Below are positions 33,594-41,952 of a stretch of 64,000 nt of DNA, piece after piece. The notes under the pieces were generated by a model, which saw only the letters and a list, made by a program, of their open reading frames with translations, was not told the origin of the DNA and did not search any database. Each line of letters starts with the position of its first letter. The stretch's first letter is position 1. Position numbers and translations under genes: made by a program. Source of the DNA: Pseudomonadales bacterium (GTDB lineage Bacteria > Pseudomonadota > Gammaproteobacteria > Pseudomonadales > Azotimanducaceae); the NCBI GenBank assembly GCA_028285415.1, contig JANQPF010000009.1, forward strand, positions 62,001 through 126,000, written 5' to 3'.

Positions 33594-35192
33594 TCATCCG
33601 GACGATGACAGCATGTCCGCCACTTTCTCACCAATCATGACCGTCGTGAGATGGGTATTCGCACGGGGTACCGACGGCATGATCGAAGCGTCAGCAACCC
33701 TCAGGCCGGTAAAACCGCGCACTCGGCAGTGAGGATCAACGACGGCATCGGCGTCATCAGCAGCCCCCATGCGGCAGGTGCTGGTGCCGTGCTGAGTATC
33801 CCCTGCAACCGCGAGGCAGAGCGCATCGAGCTCATCGTCTGCCAGGGTGGAAAGTGCGTCGAGTCCAATGTCACCACCGCCGCCGTCCCAGCCGCCGCCT
33901 GAGACGTAGACCCGGCTGGCAATCGCCTGTACGGTATCGTGCCCTGCCATTTGCACGAGCCGTCTGACACCGTCGCGCATACGTTCGCGATCGCTGTCCG
34001 CGTCGAGCATGTTCTCGTCGATGACCGGCTGCGCGGAGGGGTCTGCCGATACGATGCGCAGCGCTCCGGCTGACTGGCACTCGTTGACCCAGACACCGAG
34101 CATGCCAATACCCTGCGGATTGTGCTCCAGATCCGCCCGACCGAGGCTGTCACCGAGCCGGTTCATGGCCACAATCATCATGTCACCGGGACCGGACTCC
34201 GCAAGTCCCGAGGTGTAGCGCACGCAACAGTTGGTATGGCGGAAACCCGGCTGTGGCACGGCTTCCGGTTTGAGATCAAGTACCAGAGAGATGAGCGGGT
34301 GGTCCTGGAAATGCCGTCCAACCGGCAGATCGGCGCGGAGCGCAACCCCCGCGTCCCGCAGCCAGTCTTCCGGGCCGATTCCGGAACGCTGCAGTATGGC
34401 CGGTGAGTGCACGGCACCTGCGCAGAGCACAATCTCGCGACCGTGGACGGCCTCGTGCCTGCCAGCATGCAGCACTGCGAGGCCAACCGCCCGATCACCT
34501 TCAAAGAGAATGTGATCGACGGTCGCCTCGCCACGTATGGTCAGGTTGTTGCGGCCCCTGATGGGCTCGAGATAGCCGTCATTTGTGGACACTCGCGCCT
34601 GCTTGAAACTGTTGATGGCGTATGGAGACAACCCCAGCGCACCAGGAGCGTTGTGATCGGGCACCCAGGGGTAACCCGCGTCCAGCGCGGTCTCCGCAAG
34701 CGCCTGGTCCACGGGTCCCCAGTGATTGACCGGCGCGCGGTATACCGGTGTTGGGCCACTGTCGCCGTGATACGGCTCCGCGCCATACCGCAGATCCGTT
34801 TCCGAACGGCAGAAATACGGCAGCACGTCCTCATAGCCCCAACCCGTGCATCCCTGGTCCAGCCACCCGTCGTAGTCTTCCCGCACACCGCGTATGGCAA
34901 TCTGCCCGTTGATGGCGGAGCTGCCGCCGAGACCGCGCCCGCGCCAGTAGAGGCGCGGCGGCTGAGCGTGCGTGCGCCTGGCGGTTAGATCGTCGTAGCG
35001 GAACCGCTCATATTCCGGTGCGGTAATGATGGTAGACGGATTCGCAGACGCCATGGCAAGCGGGACGTCGGCGCTGCGATAGTCCGGACCCGCCTCGAGT
35101 AACAGAACCTGGCACGCTGGGTTTTGCGACAGCCTGGCGGCAATGACCGCCCCGGCTGAACCCGCCCCCACAACGATGAAATCGTACTGCAT
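33594..35192 (-). CDS. GMC-family flavin oxidoreductase
   Basis: A 532-residue FAD enzyme of the glucose-methanol-choline family. FAD fold IVVGAGSAGAVIAARLS at the N-terminus, GMC signature 1 YWRGRGLGGSSAINGQIAIRG, signature 2 GAVHSPAILQRSGIGP, and C-terminal HGTSTCRMG with VADASIMPSVPRANTHLTTVMIGEKVAD. The active-site pair His/Asn is here read as His in QHGTSTC and a His in NTHLTT. It should oxidise a primary or secondary alcohol. I start at ATG 35192; the longer frame to 35276 is not supported. Convergent with the MFS gene, divergent from the FAD hydroxylase at 35286. Confidence 0.92.
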   Translation of the reverse strand: MQYDFIVVGAGSAGAVIAARLSQNPACQVLLLEAGPDYRSADVPLAMASANPSTIITAPEYERFRYDDLTARRTHAQPPRLYWRGRGLGGSSAINGQIAIRGVREDYDGWLDQGCTGWGYEDVLPYFCRSETDLRYGAEPYHGDSGPTPVYRAPVNHWGPVDQALAETALDAGYPWVPDHNAPGALGLSPYAINSFKQARVSTNDGYLEPIRGRNNLTIRGEATVDHILFEGDRAVGLAVLHAGRHEAVHGREIVLCAGAVHSPAILQRSGIGPEDWLRDAGVALRADLPVGRHFQDHPLISLVLDLKPEAVPQPGFRHTNCCVRYTSGLAESGPGDMMIVAMNRLGDSLGRADLEHNPQGIGMLGVWVNECQSAGALRIVSADPSAQPVIDENMLDADSDRERMRDGVRRLVQMAGHDTVQAIASRVYVSGGGWDGGGGDIGLDALSTLADDELDALCLAVAGDTQHGTSTCRMGAADDADAVVDPHCRVRGFTGLRVADASIMPSVPRANTHLTTVMIGEKVADMLSSSG

Positions 35193-35285
35193 GAAACCTC
35201 CTGCCAACCGCCCGCACATTGTACGTCGGCCCGCCCACAAAGCTGTAAACTCCCGGAAAAACGCGAAGCTCTGCAAGGGAGTGCC

Positions 35286-36455
35286 ATGAAAATTCTCATC
35301 GCCGGTGGCGGCATCGGCGGATTGGCGGCGTCACTGTGTCTCGCAAGGCAGGGGTACGACGTTGAGGTCTTCGAGCAGGCGCCGGAGTTCGGCGAAGTCG
35401 GGGCCGGCATCCAGCTTTCCCCCAACTGCACGCGCGTGCTGCATTACCTGGGGCTCGAATCGGCGTTGCGCGCACGCGCGTTCCTGCCGGAAGGCACTCA
35501 GTTTCGTCACTGGAAATCCGGAAAGGTGATCACGGAAAACGCGCTGGGGGAAGCGGTGGTTGCCCGCCATGGGTTCCCCTATTACCACATGCATCGCGGC
35601 GACCTCCTGCAGGTACTCCTCGAGGCTGCGGTAGGGGAACCGGCAATCACCCTGCAAACCGGCGTCCGCGTGGATAGCTTCGAGGCATCCGATGCCGGTG
35701 TCTCCCTCAACTTCGAAGGCGGCAGCCGCAGCGGTGATCTCCTTGTCGGCGCCGACGGCATCCATTCGGTCGTTCGTAGTGCTCTCTGGGGCGACGAGCA
35801 GCCGCGCTTCACCGGCAACATCGCCTGGCGCGCTTTGGTGCCCGTCGAGCGATTACCCGACGGGCTGATCCGCCCGATGTCCACGGTGTGGTGGGGACCG
35901 CACAAGCATTTTGTGCATTACTACGTCCGCCGCGGCGAGCTGGTCAACTGCGTCTGCGTTGTCGAAAAAGCGGGGTGGGAGGTCGAATCCTGGACCGCGC
36001 GCGGCGACTACGACGAACTGAAGGCAGACTTCAGCGGCTGGCACACCGACATCCAGACGTTGATCGACAACGCCGATCGCAACTCCCTGTTCAAGTGGGC
36101 ACTCCACGATCGTCCGCCGATGGCTGCCTGGAGCAAAGGACGCGTCACCCTGCTCGGTGACGCCTGCCATCCCACCCTGCCCTTCATGGCTCAGGGTGCG
36201 GCCATGGCCATCGAGGACGGTGCGGTGCTGGCGGCTTGCCTGGACCAGAGTCAAGACCCCGCAACCAGCCTCAAACGCTACGAAGACCTGCGCAGAGACC
36301 GCACGGCCGGCATCCAGAACGGATCACGCCGAAACGCAACCGTGTTTCACCTGACCGGCATCAAAGCCTGGGCTCGCAACCGCGCCGCAGGCAGAGCTGG
36401 CAGTCGAACCATGGAAGGGCTCTTTGGCTACAACGCGCTGGAGGCTGCAGACTGA
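35286..36455 (+). CDS. FAD-dependent aromatic hydroxylase (salicylate/3-hydroxybenzoate hydroxylase-like)
   Basis: A 389-residue class A flavoprotein monooxygenase: GGGIGGLAASLCLARQG (GxGxxG), the second FAD motif LVGADGIHSVVRSAL with DG, and GDACHPTLPFMAQGAAMAIEDGAVLA. The pattern VGAGIQLSPNCTRVLHYLGL resembles salicylate 1-hydroxylase and 3-hydroxybenzoate 6-hydroxylase. The enzyme would use NAD(P)H and O2 to hydroxylate a phenolic acid in the cytoplasm. Good ribosome site AAGGGAG before ATG 35286. It converges with the acetyltransferase gene after five bases. Substrate not fixed. Confidence 0.9.
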   Translation: MKILIAGGGIGGLAASLCLARQGYDVEVFEQAPEFGEVGAGIQLSPNCTRVLHYLGLESALRARAFLPEGTQFRHWKSGKVITENALGEAVVARHGFPYYHMHRGDLLQVLLEAAVGEPAITLQTGVRVDSFEASDAGVSLNFEGGSRSGDLLVGADGIHSVVRSALWGDEQPRFTGNIAWRALVPVERLPDGLIRPMSTVWWGPHKHFVHYYVRRGELVNCVCVVEKAGWEVESWTARGDYDELKADFSGWHTDIQTLIDNADRNSLFKWALHDRPPMAAWSKGRVTLLGDACHPTLPFMAQGAAMAIEDGAVLAACLDQSQDPATSLKRYEDLRRDRTAGIQNGSRRNATVFHLTGIKAWARNRAAGRAGSRTMEGLFGYNALEAAD

Positions 36456-36460
36456 CGGCA

Positions 36461-37072
36461 CTAGTGGCGTGGACCGATGGGCTCAGCGGGGTTTCCGGCG
36501 ACAATCACGTAGGGCTCGACATCACGCGTCACCTGCGCGTTCATTCCCACGACCGCGCCGTCACCAACGGTGACGCCGTCGACAATGCCTGCCTGCGCGC
36601 CGATCCACACATCCGTGCCGAGGACAATGCCGCTCGAGGTCACGGGTTGTTCGCGCACGAGCTTGTCTGTCGCCATGCCGTGATTGAAGGCGTACAGCGT
36701 GGCGTAGGCGGCAATCCGCGTATGCGCACCCACCGTGATACCCGCGCTGCCGCCATCCATGGTGACATGGTGGTTCACGGAAACGTGATTGCCGAACGTA
36801 ATCGGCCCGTGCAGGACACAGTCGGCTGCAATACGCACGCCGTCGCCAATACGAACGGTACGCCCGGGCTCGGCAAAAATCTGCGCCTCGGGCGCAATGA
36901 AGACGTTGCTACCAATCTCTACGGTTTCGAGATCCACAAGCGCGGACTGCACCTCAGCCTGCCAGGCTTCCGCCCACTCGCGCTGTGCGGGTTTCAGCGT
37001 ATCGTAGAGCCAGGGCATGTACGCCAAACGGCGCTGATGTTGTGTCCGGTAGCGGTCGCTTGGATTGGACAC
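36461..37072 (-). CDS. Hexapeptide-repeat acyltransferase (maltose O-acetyltransferase-like)
   Basis: A 203-residue left-handed beta-helix protein. Hexapeptide repeats: VEIGSNVFIAPEAQIFAEPG, RIGDGVRIAADCVLHGPI, GITVGAHTRIAAYATLYAF; the catalytic His is in AFNHGM, and IVLGTDVWIGAQAGIVDGVTVGDGAVVGMNAQVTRDVEPY closes the helix as in LacA/Maa enzymes. The N-terminal helix contains a Trp-rich stretch. It follows the FAH hydrolase stop by four bases, so the two are co-transcribed; acetyl transfer to a sugar or phenol is possible, the acceptor unknown. Confidence 0.88.
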   Translation of the reverse strand: MSNPSDRYRTQHQRRLAYMPWLYDTLKPAQREWAEAWQAEVQSALVDLETVEIGSNVFIAPEAQIFAEPGRTVRIGDGVRIAADCVLHGPITFGNHVSVNHHVTMDGGSAGITVGAHTRIAAYATLYAFNHGMATDKLVREQPVTSSGIVLGTDVWIGAQAGIVDGVTVGDGAVVGMNAQVTRDVEPYVIVAGNPAEPIGPRH

Positions 37073-37076
37073 CGAA

Positions 37077-37949
37077 TCAGCCGATGACGGTGTCAGCCGG
37101 CTCAGGAACGACGGTATTCTCGATATAGCCGAGCTTGTCGATTTCCACCCGCACGAGATCCCCCTCGACCAGCCACTTCGGTGGCTTCATCGCCACGCCG
37201 ACGCCGCTGGGCGTGCCCATGAAGAGCACGTCCCCCACGTCGAGGGTAAACGCCTGCGTCAGATGCTCGATCGCGTCGTAACAATCGAATATGAGGTGTT
37301 TTGTATTCGAGCTTTGCCGGACTTCGCCATTGACCAGGCAGCGAATATCCAGATCATGCGGATCACCCACCTCGTCGGGCGTCACGAGCCACGGCCCCAT
37401 GGGCCCGTGGGTGTCGAACGACTTACCAATCTGGAAGGTCGGCACGCGAATCTGCCAGTCCCGCACGCTGACGTCGTTGCCGCAGAAGTAACCGCCAATC
37501 ACCTCGTGGGCCCGCTCGCGCGGTACGTGCTTGCAGCGTTTGCCGATGACCAGACAAAGCTCCGCCTCGTAGTCGAGTTTCTCCGACACCACGGGGAGAT
37601 TGATTCCATCGTATGGGCCGTTGGCGCAGTTGTGCTGTTTGTTGAACCAGACCTGATGTTTGGGCGCTTCTGAACCCGTCTCCGCGATGTGGTCACCGTA
37701 GTTGAGGCCAATGGCGAGGATCTTTCCGGGGTTGGTGACCGGTGCTTTGAGGGTGGCTTCACCCAGCGGCACGCGTTCGCCGGCATCAAGTGCGCCGTCG
37801 ATGGCCGCGGTATCTATCCCGCTCGCAAGCAGCGCCGTCATGTCGGACGGAAAACCTCCGCAGGACGCCAGATCGACAATTGTGTCATTCACCACCACGC
37901 CGACGCGGGGGGTTGTATTCGAAGCGGTCGTATACGTTGCTAACTTCAC
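37077..37949 (-). CDS. Fumarylacetoacetate hydrolase (FAH) family protein
   Basis: A 290-residue hydrolase. The metal-binding carboxylates appear in KLDYEAELCLVIG (two Glu) and GGYFCGNDVSVRDWQ (Asp), with KSFDTHGPMGPW and GTPSGVGVAMKPPKWL as further family marks. Members cleave C-C bonds of acylpyruvates or isomerise/decarboxylate ring-cleavage products of aromatics. Its place beside two aromatic hydroxylases and a VOC dioxygenase-like protein supports a ring-fission downstream step. It shares the intergenic space at 37950-37998 with the TetR gene behind it on the same strand. Confidence 0.92.
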   Translation of the reverse strand: MKLATYTTASNTTPRVGVVVNDTIVDLASCGGFPSDMTALLASGIDTAAIDGALDAGERVPLGEATLKAPVTNPGKILAIGLNYGDHIAETGSEAPKHQVWFNKQHNCANGPYDGINLPVVSEKLDYEAELCLVIGKRCKHVPRERAHEVIGGYFCGNDVSVRDWQIRVPTFQIGKSFDTHGPMGPWLVTPDEVGDPHDLDIRCLVNGEVRQSSNTKHLIFDCYDAIEHLTQAFTLDVGDVLFMGTPSGVGVAMKPPKWLVEGDLVRVEIDKLGYIENTVVPEPADTVIG

Positions 37950-37998
37950 TGCTCTCTCCTTTTCTTTTGGATTCGCTTGTCGATTCGTTTGTTAACGC

Positions 37999-38670
37999 TC
38001 AGGACATCGGCCGCAGTTCACTGAGCGGCCGGTGCGCAACGTCTGCGGCTTCGTCTGCCGGGAGACCTACCGCGCGCAGCAGCATTTCCACCATGACGTC
38101 GATGGCTTTACCCGCAGCATCCGCGTCCATATCTACGCAGCCGAGCAACGCGCTGACGTAAGCACCCAGGATGAAACGGTTACAGACCTCCACATCGGGT
38201 ACAGCCAGCCTGCCCGACGCAAATCCCGCCTGGAAATCCCGCGCGCCAAACCGCCCAACGGCCGCGGCCATGTCTTCCGTCGGCACACCCGAATGAATCA
38301 GGAACCAGCGCCATAGCGGGTCCTCGAGCGCCACCCGGGCCATGTGCCGCGTGGTAAACGCGAGGATTTCCACGGGATCCTCGAGCGCGCCGAGATGATC
38401 CCGCACATGCGCATCCCACCGCGCCGCACGATCCTGAATGATCGGCACGAGCACTTCGTGCTTGGACTTGAAGTGCAGATAGAAGCTGCCGTGACCCACG
38501 TCGGCCGCGCGGGTGATGTCCGCAATGGTGACTTCGTCGATGGGCCCTTCAATCATCAGGCGTTCCGCCGCCCGGATGATGCGCAGGCGCGCATCACAGC
38601 GCTTGCGCTCTACCCTGGAAAGGTCGTCACTGCTGACGGCCCGTTCCAGTTCTGCAATTTCGGTGCTCAT
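37999..38670 (-). CDS. TetR-family regulator
   Basis: A 223-residue repressor. A 20-residue leader precedes the HTH RIIRAAERLMIEGPIDEVTIADITRAADVGHGSFYLHFKSKHEVL, with VGHGSFYLHFKSKHE as the recognition region. It is divergent from the MhpA-like hydroxylase across 90 bases containing TGACT-TG-AGTCA (38704-38715), and upstream of the FAH/acetyltransferase genes on its own strand. It probably represses the whole aromatic group (inference). Confidence 0.9.
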   Translation of the reverse strand: MSTEIAELERAVSSDDLSRVERKRCDARLRIIRAAERLMIEGPIDEVTIADITRAADVGHGSFYLHFKSKHEVLVPIIQDRAARWDAHVRDHLGALEDPVEILAFTTRHMARVALEDPLWRWFLIHSGVPTEDMAAAVGRFGARDFQAGFASGRLAVPDVEVCNRFILGAYVSALLGCVDMDADAAGKAIDVMVEMLLRAVGLPADEAADVAHRPLSELRPMS

Positions 38671-38703
38671 TTCCGTCTGTTGGACCTTCTTGAGGTTGTT
38701 GAC

Positions 38704-38748
38704 TGACTTGAGTCATAAATGATAACGTTCATTTTTGAACCGAGTCAA
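38704..38748. promoter_or_regulatory. Candidate operator between TetR and MhpA-like genes
   Basis: TGACT-TG-AGTCA at 38704-38715, with further half-sites: TTGACT at 38699-38704 and AGTCAA at 38743-38748 (inverse of each other). The region is A/T rich (TAAATGATAACGTTCATTTTTG), suiting promoters for both divergent genes. Assignment to the TetR protein at 37999-38670 is by position. Confidence 0.5.
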
Positions 38749-38760
38749 TAAATAAATCGA

Positions 38761-40320
38761 ATGACGAGCCGATCTGAATTTGACGTCATCATCGTCGGTC
38801 TGGGGCCGGTGGGCGCCACGGCGGCTATCCTCTTCGGCGAAGCCGGTCTGAAGATTGCGGCGATTGAGCGCGACGAAGAAGTCTACCGGCTGCCGCGGGC
38901 GGTGAATCTGGACGGTGAAATTGTCCGCGCCCTGCAGCGTGTGGGCCGCGGCGAAGCCGTGGATGCCATCATGCAATCCGTGCGCCCGGGTGATCGCGCG
39001 GGTTTCGCGAACAGCCGCCGTGAGTGGCTTTTCGGCAGTGAAGCCCGGGACTTCGGCGTGAACGGCTGGCAGCCCATGAACATGTTCGACCAGCCGGAAC
39101 TCGAGCGCTATCTGAGAGACGAAGCGCTGAGCCATCCCAACGTCACCGCCTTTGTCGGCTACGAAGCGGACAACCTGGTGGACAGCAACGGTGCCACGCG
39201 CATCACGGCGACGCCCAACGGTGGCGGCGAAGGCACCGAGATCCGCGGCCGCTATCTGATTGCGTGTGACGGCGCATCCAGCTCGATCCGCCGTCAGCTC
39301 GGCATCGAGTGGCAGAGCCTCGGCTACGATCACAACTGGCTGGTTGTGGACGTGACGGTCAAAGCGGGGCACACCCTGGACAATGCGACCGTGCAGGTCT
39401 GCGATCCGGAGCGTCTCAGCACCTACGTGTGCACCAAAGACCCGTACCGGCGCTGGGAATTCCGCATGAACGAGGGCGAAACCGCCGAACACATGCTGGA
39501 AACCGAAACGATTCAATCGCTCATCGATCCGTGGACGCCGAGAGATACCTACGACATTCGCCGCGCCGCCGTCTATCAGTTTCATGCGGCGACCGCGAAT
39601 CGCTGGCGCGTCGGCAACGTCTTCATCGCCGGGGACGCTGCCCATCAGACACCACCGTTTCTCGGCCAGGGCATGAACGCCGGTATGCGTGACGTGATCA
39701 ACCTCGCGTGGAAACTGCCGATGGTTGTTCGCGGCATTGCTGATGACAGGCTGCTCGACACCTACCACGCCGTGCGCGATGCCCACGCCCGGGATCTGGT
39801 GGAATGGGCAGTCTCCATCGGCCGGCTCATGGAGCATCTGGCTGATGTCGAACGCGCCGAGCGAGCTGGCGGCATACCGCCGGAGACGCCCCCTGCCCTG
39901 CAGTCCTCAGGCTACGGCCAGGGTCGGGAACAACCGCCGCTGCGTGACGGCGCGGTGATGCTGGACCAGGTGAGCGATACCGGTTCTACCGGCTATTTGT
40001 TCAGTCAGCCCATGGTGCGCGATGCGCGCGGCCGCGAACTTCGGCTCGATGAGCAACTGGGGGCCGGCTTTGCGCTGGTCGCCAGAAGCAACGCGGACAC
40101 CGAGATGTCTGCGCAATCGCGCGCGGTGCTCGATCGCATCGGCGCCAGCGTCGTCACGCTGGACGGACTTGAGACGACGCGCGGCCATTTCGACCGCCTG
40201 TTCAAAGGCAGCGCAGCTGCCATTGTGCGCCCCGACCGCATTGTTTTCGGTCACACCACAGAAACGACATGCCTCGACGACCTCGTCGGGGCGCTCGCGG
40301 AGAACTTACACCTCACCTGA
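38761..40320 (+). CDS. FAD-dependent hydroxylase, 3-(3-hydroxyphenyl)propionate hydroxylase (MhpA)-like
   Basis: A 519-residue class A flavin monooxygenase: VIIVGLGPVGATAAILFGEAG (GxGxxG), LIACDGASSSIRRQLGI (DG motif), GNVFIAGDAAHQTPPFLGQGMNAGMRDVINLAWKL (GD motif with the PPFxGQGMNxG signature of MhpA and related phenol hydroxylases), and a C-terminal thioredoxin-like domain from about residue 400. It should ortho-hydroxylate a phenolic acid to a catechol. The VOC dioxygenase-like gene follows by 17 bases, a natural next step for ring cleavage. Confidence 0.92.
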   Translation: MTSRSEFDVIIVGLGPVGATAAILFGEAGLKIAAIERDEEVYRLPRAVNLDGEIVRALQRVGRGEAVDAIMQSVRPGDRAGFANSRREWLFGSEARDFGVNGWQPMNMFDQPELERYLRDEALSHPNVTAFVGYEADNLVDSNGATRITATPNGGGEGTEIRGRYLIACDGASSSIRRQLGIEWQSLGYDHNWLVVDVTVKAGHTLDNATVQVCDPERLSTYVCTKDPYRRWEFRMNEGETAEHMLETETIQSLIDPWTPRDTYDIRRAAVYQFHAATANRWRVGNVFIAGDAAHQTPPFLGQGMNAGMRDVINLAWKLPMVVRGIADDRLLDTYHAVRDAHARDLVEWAVSIGRLMEHLADVERAERAGGIPPETPPALQSSGYGQGREQPPLRDGAVMLDQVSDTGSTGYLFSQPMVRDARGRELRLDEQLGAGFALVARSNADTEMSAQSRAVLDRIGASVVTLDGLETTRGHFDRLFKGSAAAIVRPDRIVFGHTTETTCLDDLVGALAENLHLT

Positions 40321-40337
40321 CTCTAAAGGAGCCCAAC

Positions 40338-40862
40338 ATGAACCTGACCTGGTCCCACGCGGTCCTCTACGTCCGCGACCAAGACAAGATGCTCGACTTT
40401 TATACCAACGTCCTCGGCTTCGAGATCACCGATCGCGGACCCATTGGTGAAAACGCGCCTGAGATTCTGTTTCTCAGCCAGAACCCGGACGAGCATCACC
40501 AGATTGCCATGATTGCCACCCGCGCGGACGAAGACCCACCCAATTCACTCAACCACGTGGCGTTTCGCACGGGCGCCTTTGAAGACGTTAAAGCGCTCTA
40601 CGAAAAGCTGCAGGCGCTCGACGGCATCAACGTCGGCCCGCTCTCTCACGGCAATACCCTGTCGATCTACTTCAACGATCCGGAAGGCAACGGCATTGAG
40701 GTCTTCTGGGACACCCCCTGGCATGTTGCCCAACCCCAGGGCAAACCCTGGGACATCACCATGGACCAGGCGCAGGCGCTGGCATGGGTACAGGAGAACT
40801 TTGGCGAGGAAACGACCTTCGAGCCGCGCGAGGCGTACTACGCGCGCCGGCATCAGGCGTAG
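40338..40862 (+). CDS. VOC-family protein, extradiol-dioxygenase/glyoxalase-like
   Basis: A 174-residue protein with two VOC beta-alpha-beta3 units. Metal ligands look complete: His8 (SHAVLYVRD), His in LNHVAFRTG (about residue 73) and Glu in NGIEVFWDTPW (about residue 122), the 2-His-1-carboxylate set of type I extradiol dioxygenases. AAAGGAG precedes ATG 40338. Placement straight after the MhpA-like hydroxylase argues for catechol cleavage; at this length it resembles one-domain enzymes. Glyoxalase or epimerase activity remains possible. Confidence 0.88.
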   Translation: MNLTWSHAVLYVRDQDKMLDFYTNVLGFEITDRGPIGENAPEILFLSQNPDEHHQIAMIATRADEDPPNSLNHVAFRTGAFEDVKALYEKLQALDGINVGPLSHGNTLSIYFNDPEGNGIEVFWDTPWHVAQPQGKPWDITMDQAQALAWVQENFGEETTFEPREAYYARRHQA

Positions 40863-40868
40863 ATCGAA

Positions 40869-41942
40869 TCAGGTGGCCCGCTCTGCGGCGGCCTGTGCCT
40901 GCATGCTGATCTCAGCCGCTTTGAAGATGTGATCCTGGGTCATCGCCAACTGGGTGCCGTTCAGCGCATCGAGAATCAGCTGGCCAAAGAAGGGATACCC
41001 CACCGCGTCGAGGCAGTCGATGGCCTCGACCTTGCCGCTGTCGGCTTGCAGCACGAGGGACGCCGGCGCCTGGCGGTTGAGATCGATGTACTTGCGCACT
41101 TCCAGCGTGCCGCGCGTGCCCAGCACGAACGTCCGCCCGTCTCCCCACACCGGCATGCCGTCCGGCGTGTACCAGTCAACTCGGGAGTAGAAAGACGCGC
41201 CATTGTCACCGGTGAGTGAACATTCACCAAAATCCTCCAGACCCGGCTGATCAGGGTGGCTGAAGTTCTCGACCCTGGCAAAGTTGATCGTCGCATCGGT
41301 GCAGCCCGCATAGGTCAGGAATTGCTCCACCTGATGCGAACCGATATCAGTGAGAATTCCGCCGTACGCAGCCTTGTCAAAGAACCAGTCCGGGCGCGTC
41401 GCTTTGGCCAGCCGATGCGGAGCCAGAGTAATCACCTGCAGCACGCGGCCAATGTCGCCCGCGGCTATGATCTCACCGGCGCGCCAGGCGGCCTCATTGT
41501 GCACACGTTCCGCGTAGTAAACGAAATAGCGGCGACCGGTGGATGCGCAGACCGCCCTGGCTGACGAAAGCTGCTCGAGCGTGGTGAACGGTGATTTGTC
41601 GGTGAAATAGTCTTTGCCGGCCTGCATGACCGCTTCGCCGATGCTGCCTCGCCGATTCGGCACCGCGGCGCTGGCAATGAGATGCAGCGCGTCGTCTTCG
41701 AGAAGCGCTTCGAACGAGTCAATGGCCTGCGCCTGCGGATAGCGCTCGACAAACGCCTGCAAACGAGCCTCGTCCGGGTCGTAGACATGCGTCAGCGTCC
41801 CGCCCGCGCCGAGGAGACCGTTCGTTTGACCATATATATGCCCATGATCCAGAAAGGCTGCGGCAAATCGAAACTCACCGGGCTGCACCACGGCCTGCAT
41901 TTGCGTCTCGGGTGCGTAGTTGGCGCCGTCCTTGATCGACAT
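40869..41942 (-). CDS. Gfo/Idh/MocA-family oxidoreductase
   Basis: A 357-residue NAD(P)-dependent dehydrogenase-like protein. The Rossmann start is unusual (FAAAFLDHGHIYGQTNGLLGAGG) and the common EKP motif is DKSPF, so substrate handling may differ from standard inositol or glucose-fructose enzymes. GGILTDIGSHQVEQFLTYAG is the conserved catalytic-His region. Last gene of the operon starting near 48152; gap to the Nramp-like gene is 10 bases. It should act on a cyclitol or (oxidised) sugar. Confidence 0.85.
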   Translation of the reverse strand: MSIKDGANYAPETQMQAVVQPGEFRFAAAFLDHGHIYGQTNGLLGAGGTLTHVYDPDEARLQAFVERYPQAQAIDSFEALLEDDALHLIASAAVPNRRGSIGEAVMQAGKDYFTDKSPFTTLEQLSSARAVCASTGRRYFVYYAERVHNEAAWRAGEIIAAGDIGRVLQVITLAPHRLAKATRPDWFFDKAAYGGILTDIGSHQVEQFLTYAGCTDATINFARVENFSHPDQPGLEDFGECSLTGDNGASFYSRVDWYTPDGMPVWGDGRTFVLGTRGTLEVRKYIDLNRQAPASLVLQADSGKVEAIDCLDAVGYPFFGQLILDALNGTQLAMTQDHIFKAAEISMQAQAAAERAT

Positions 41943-41952
41943 GACGAACGGC

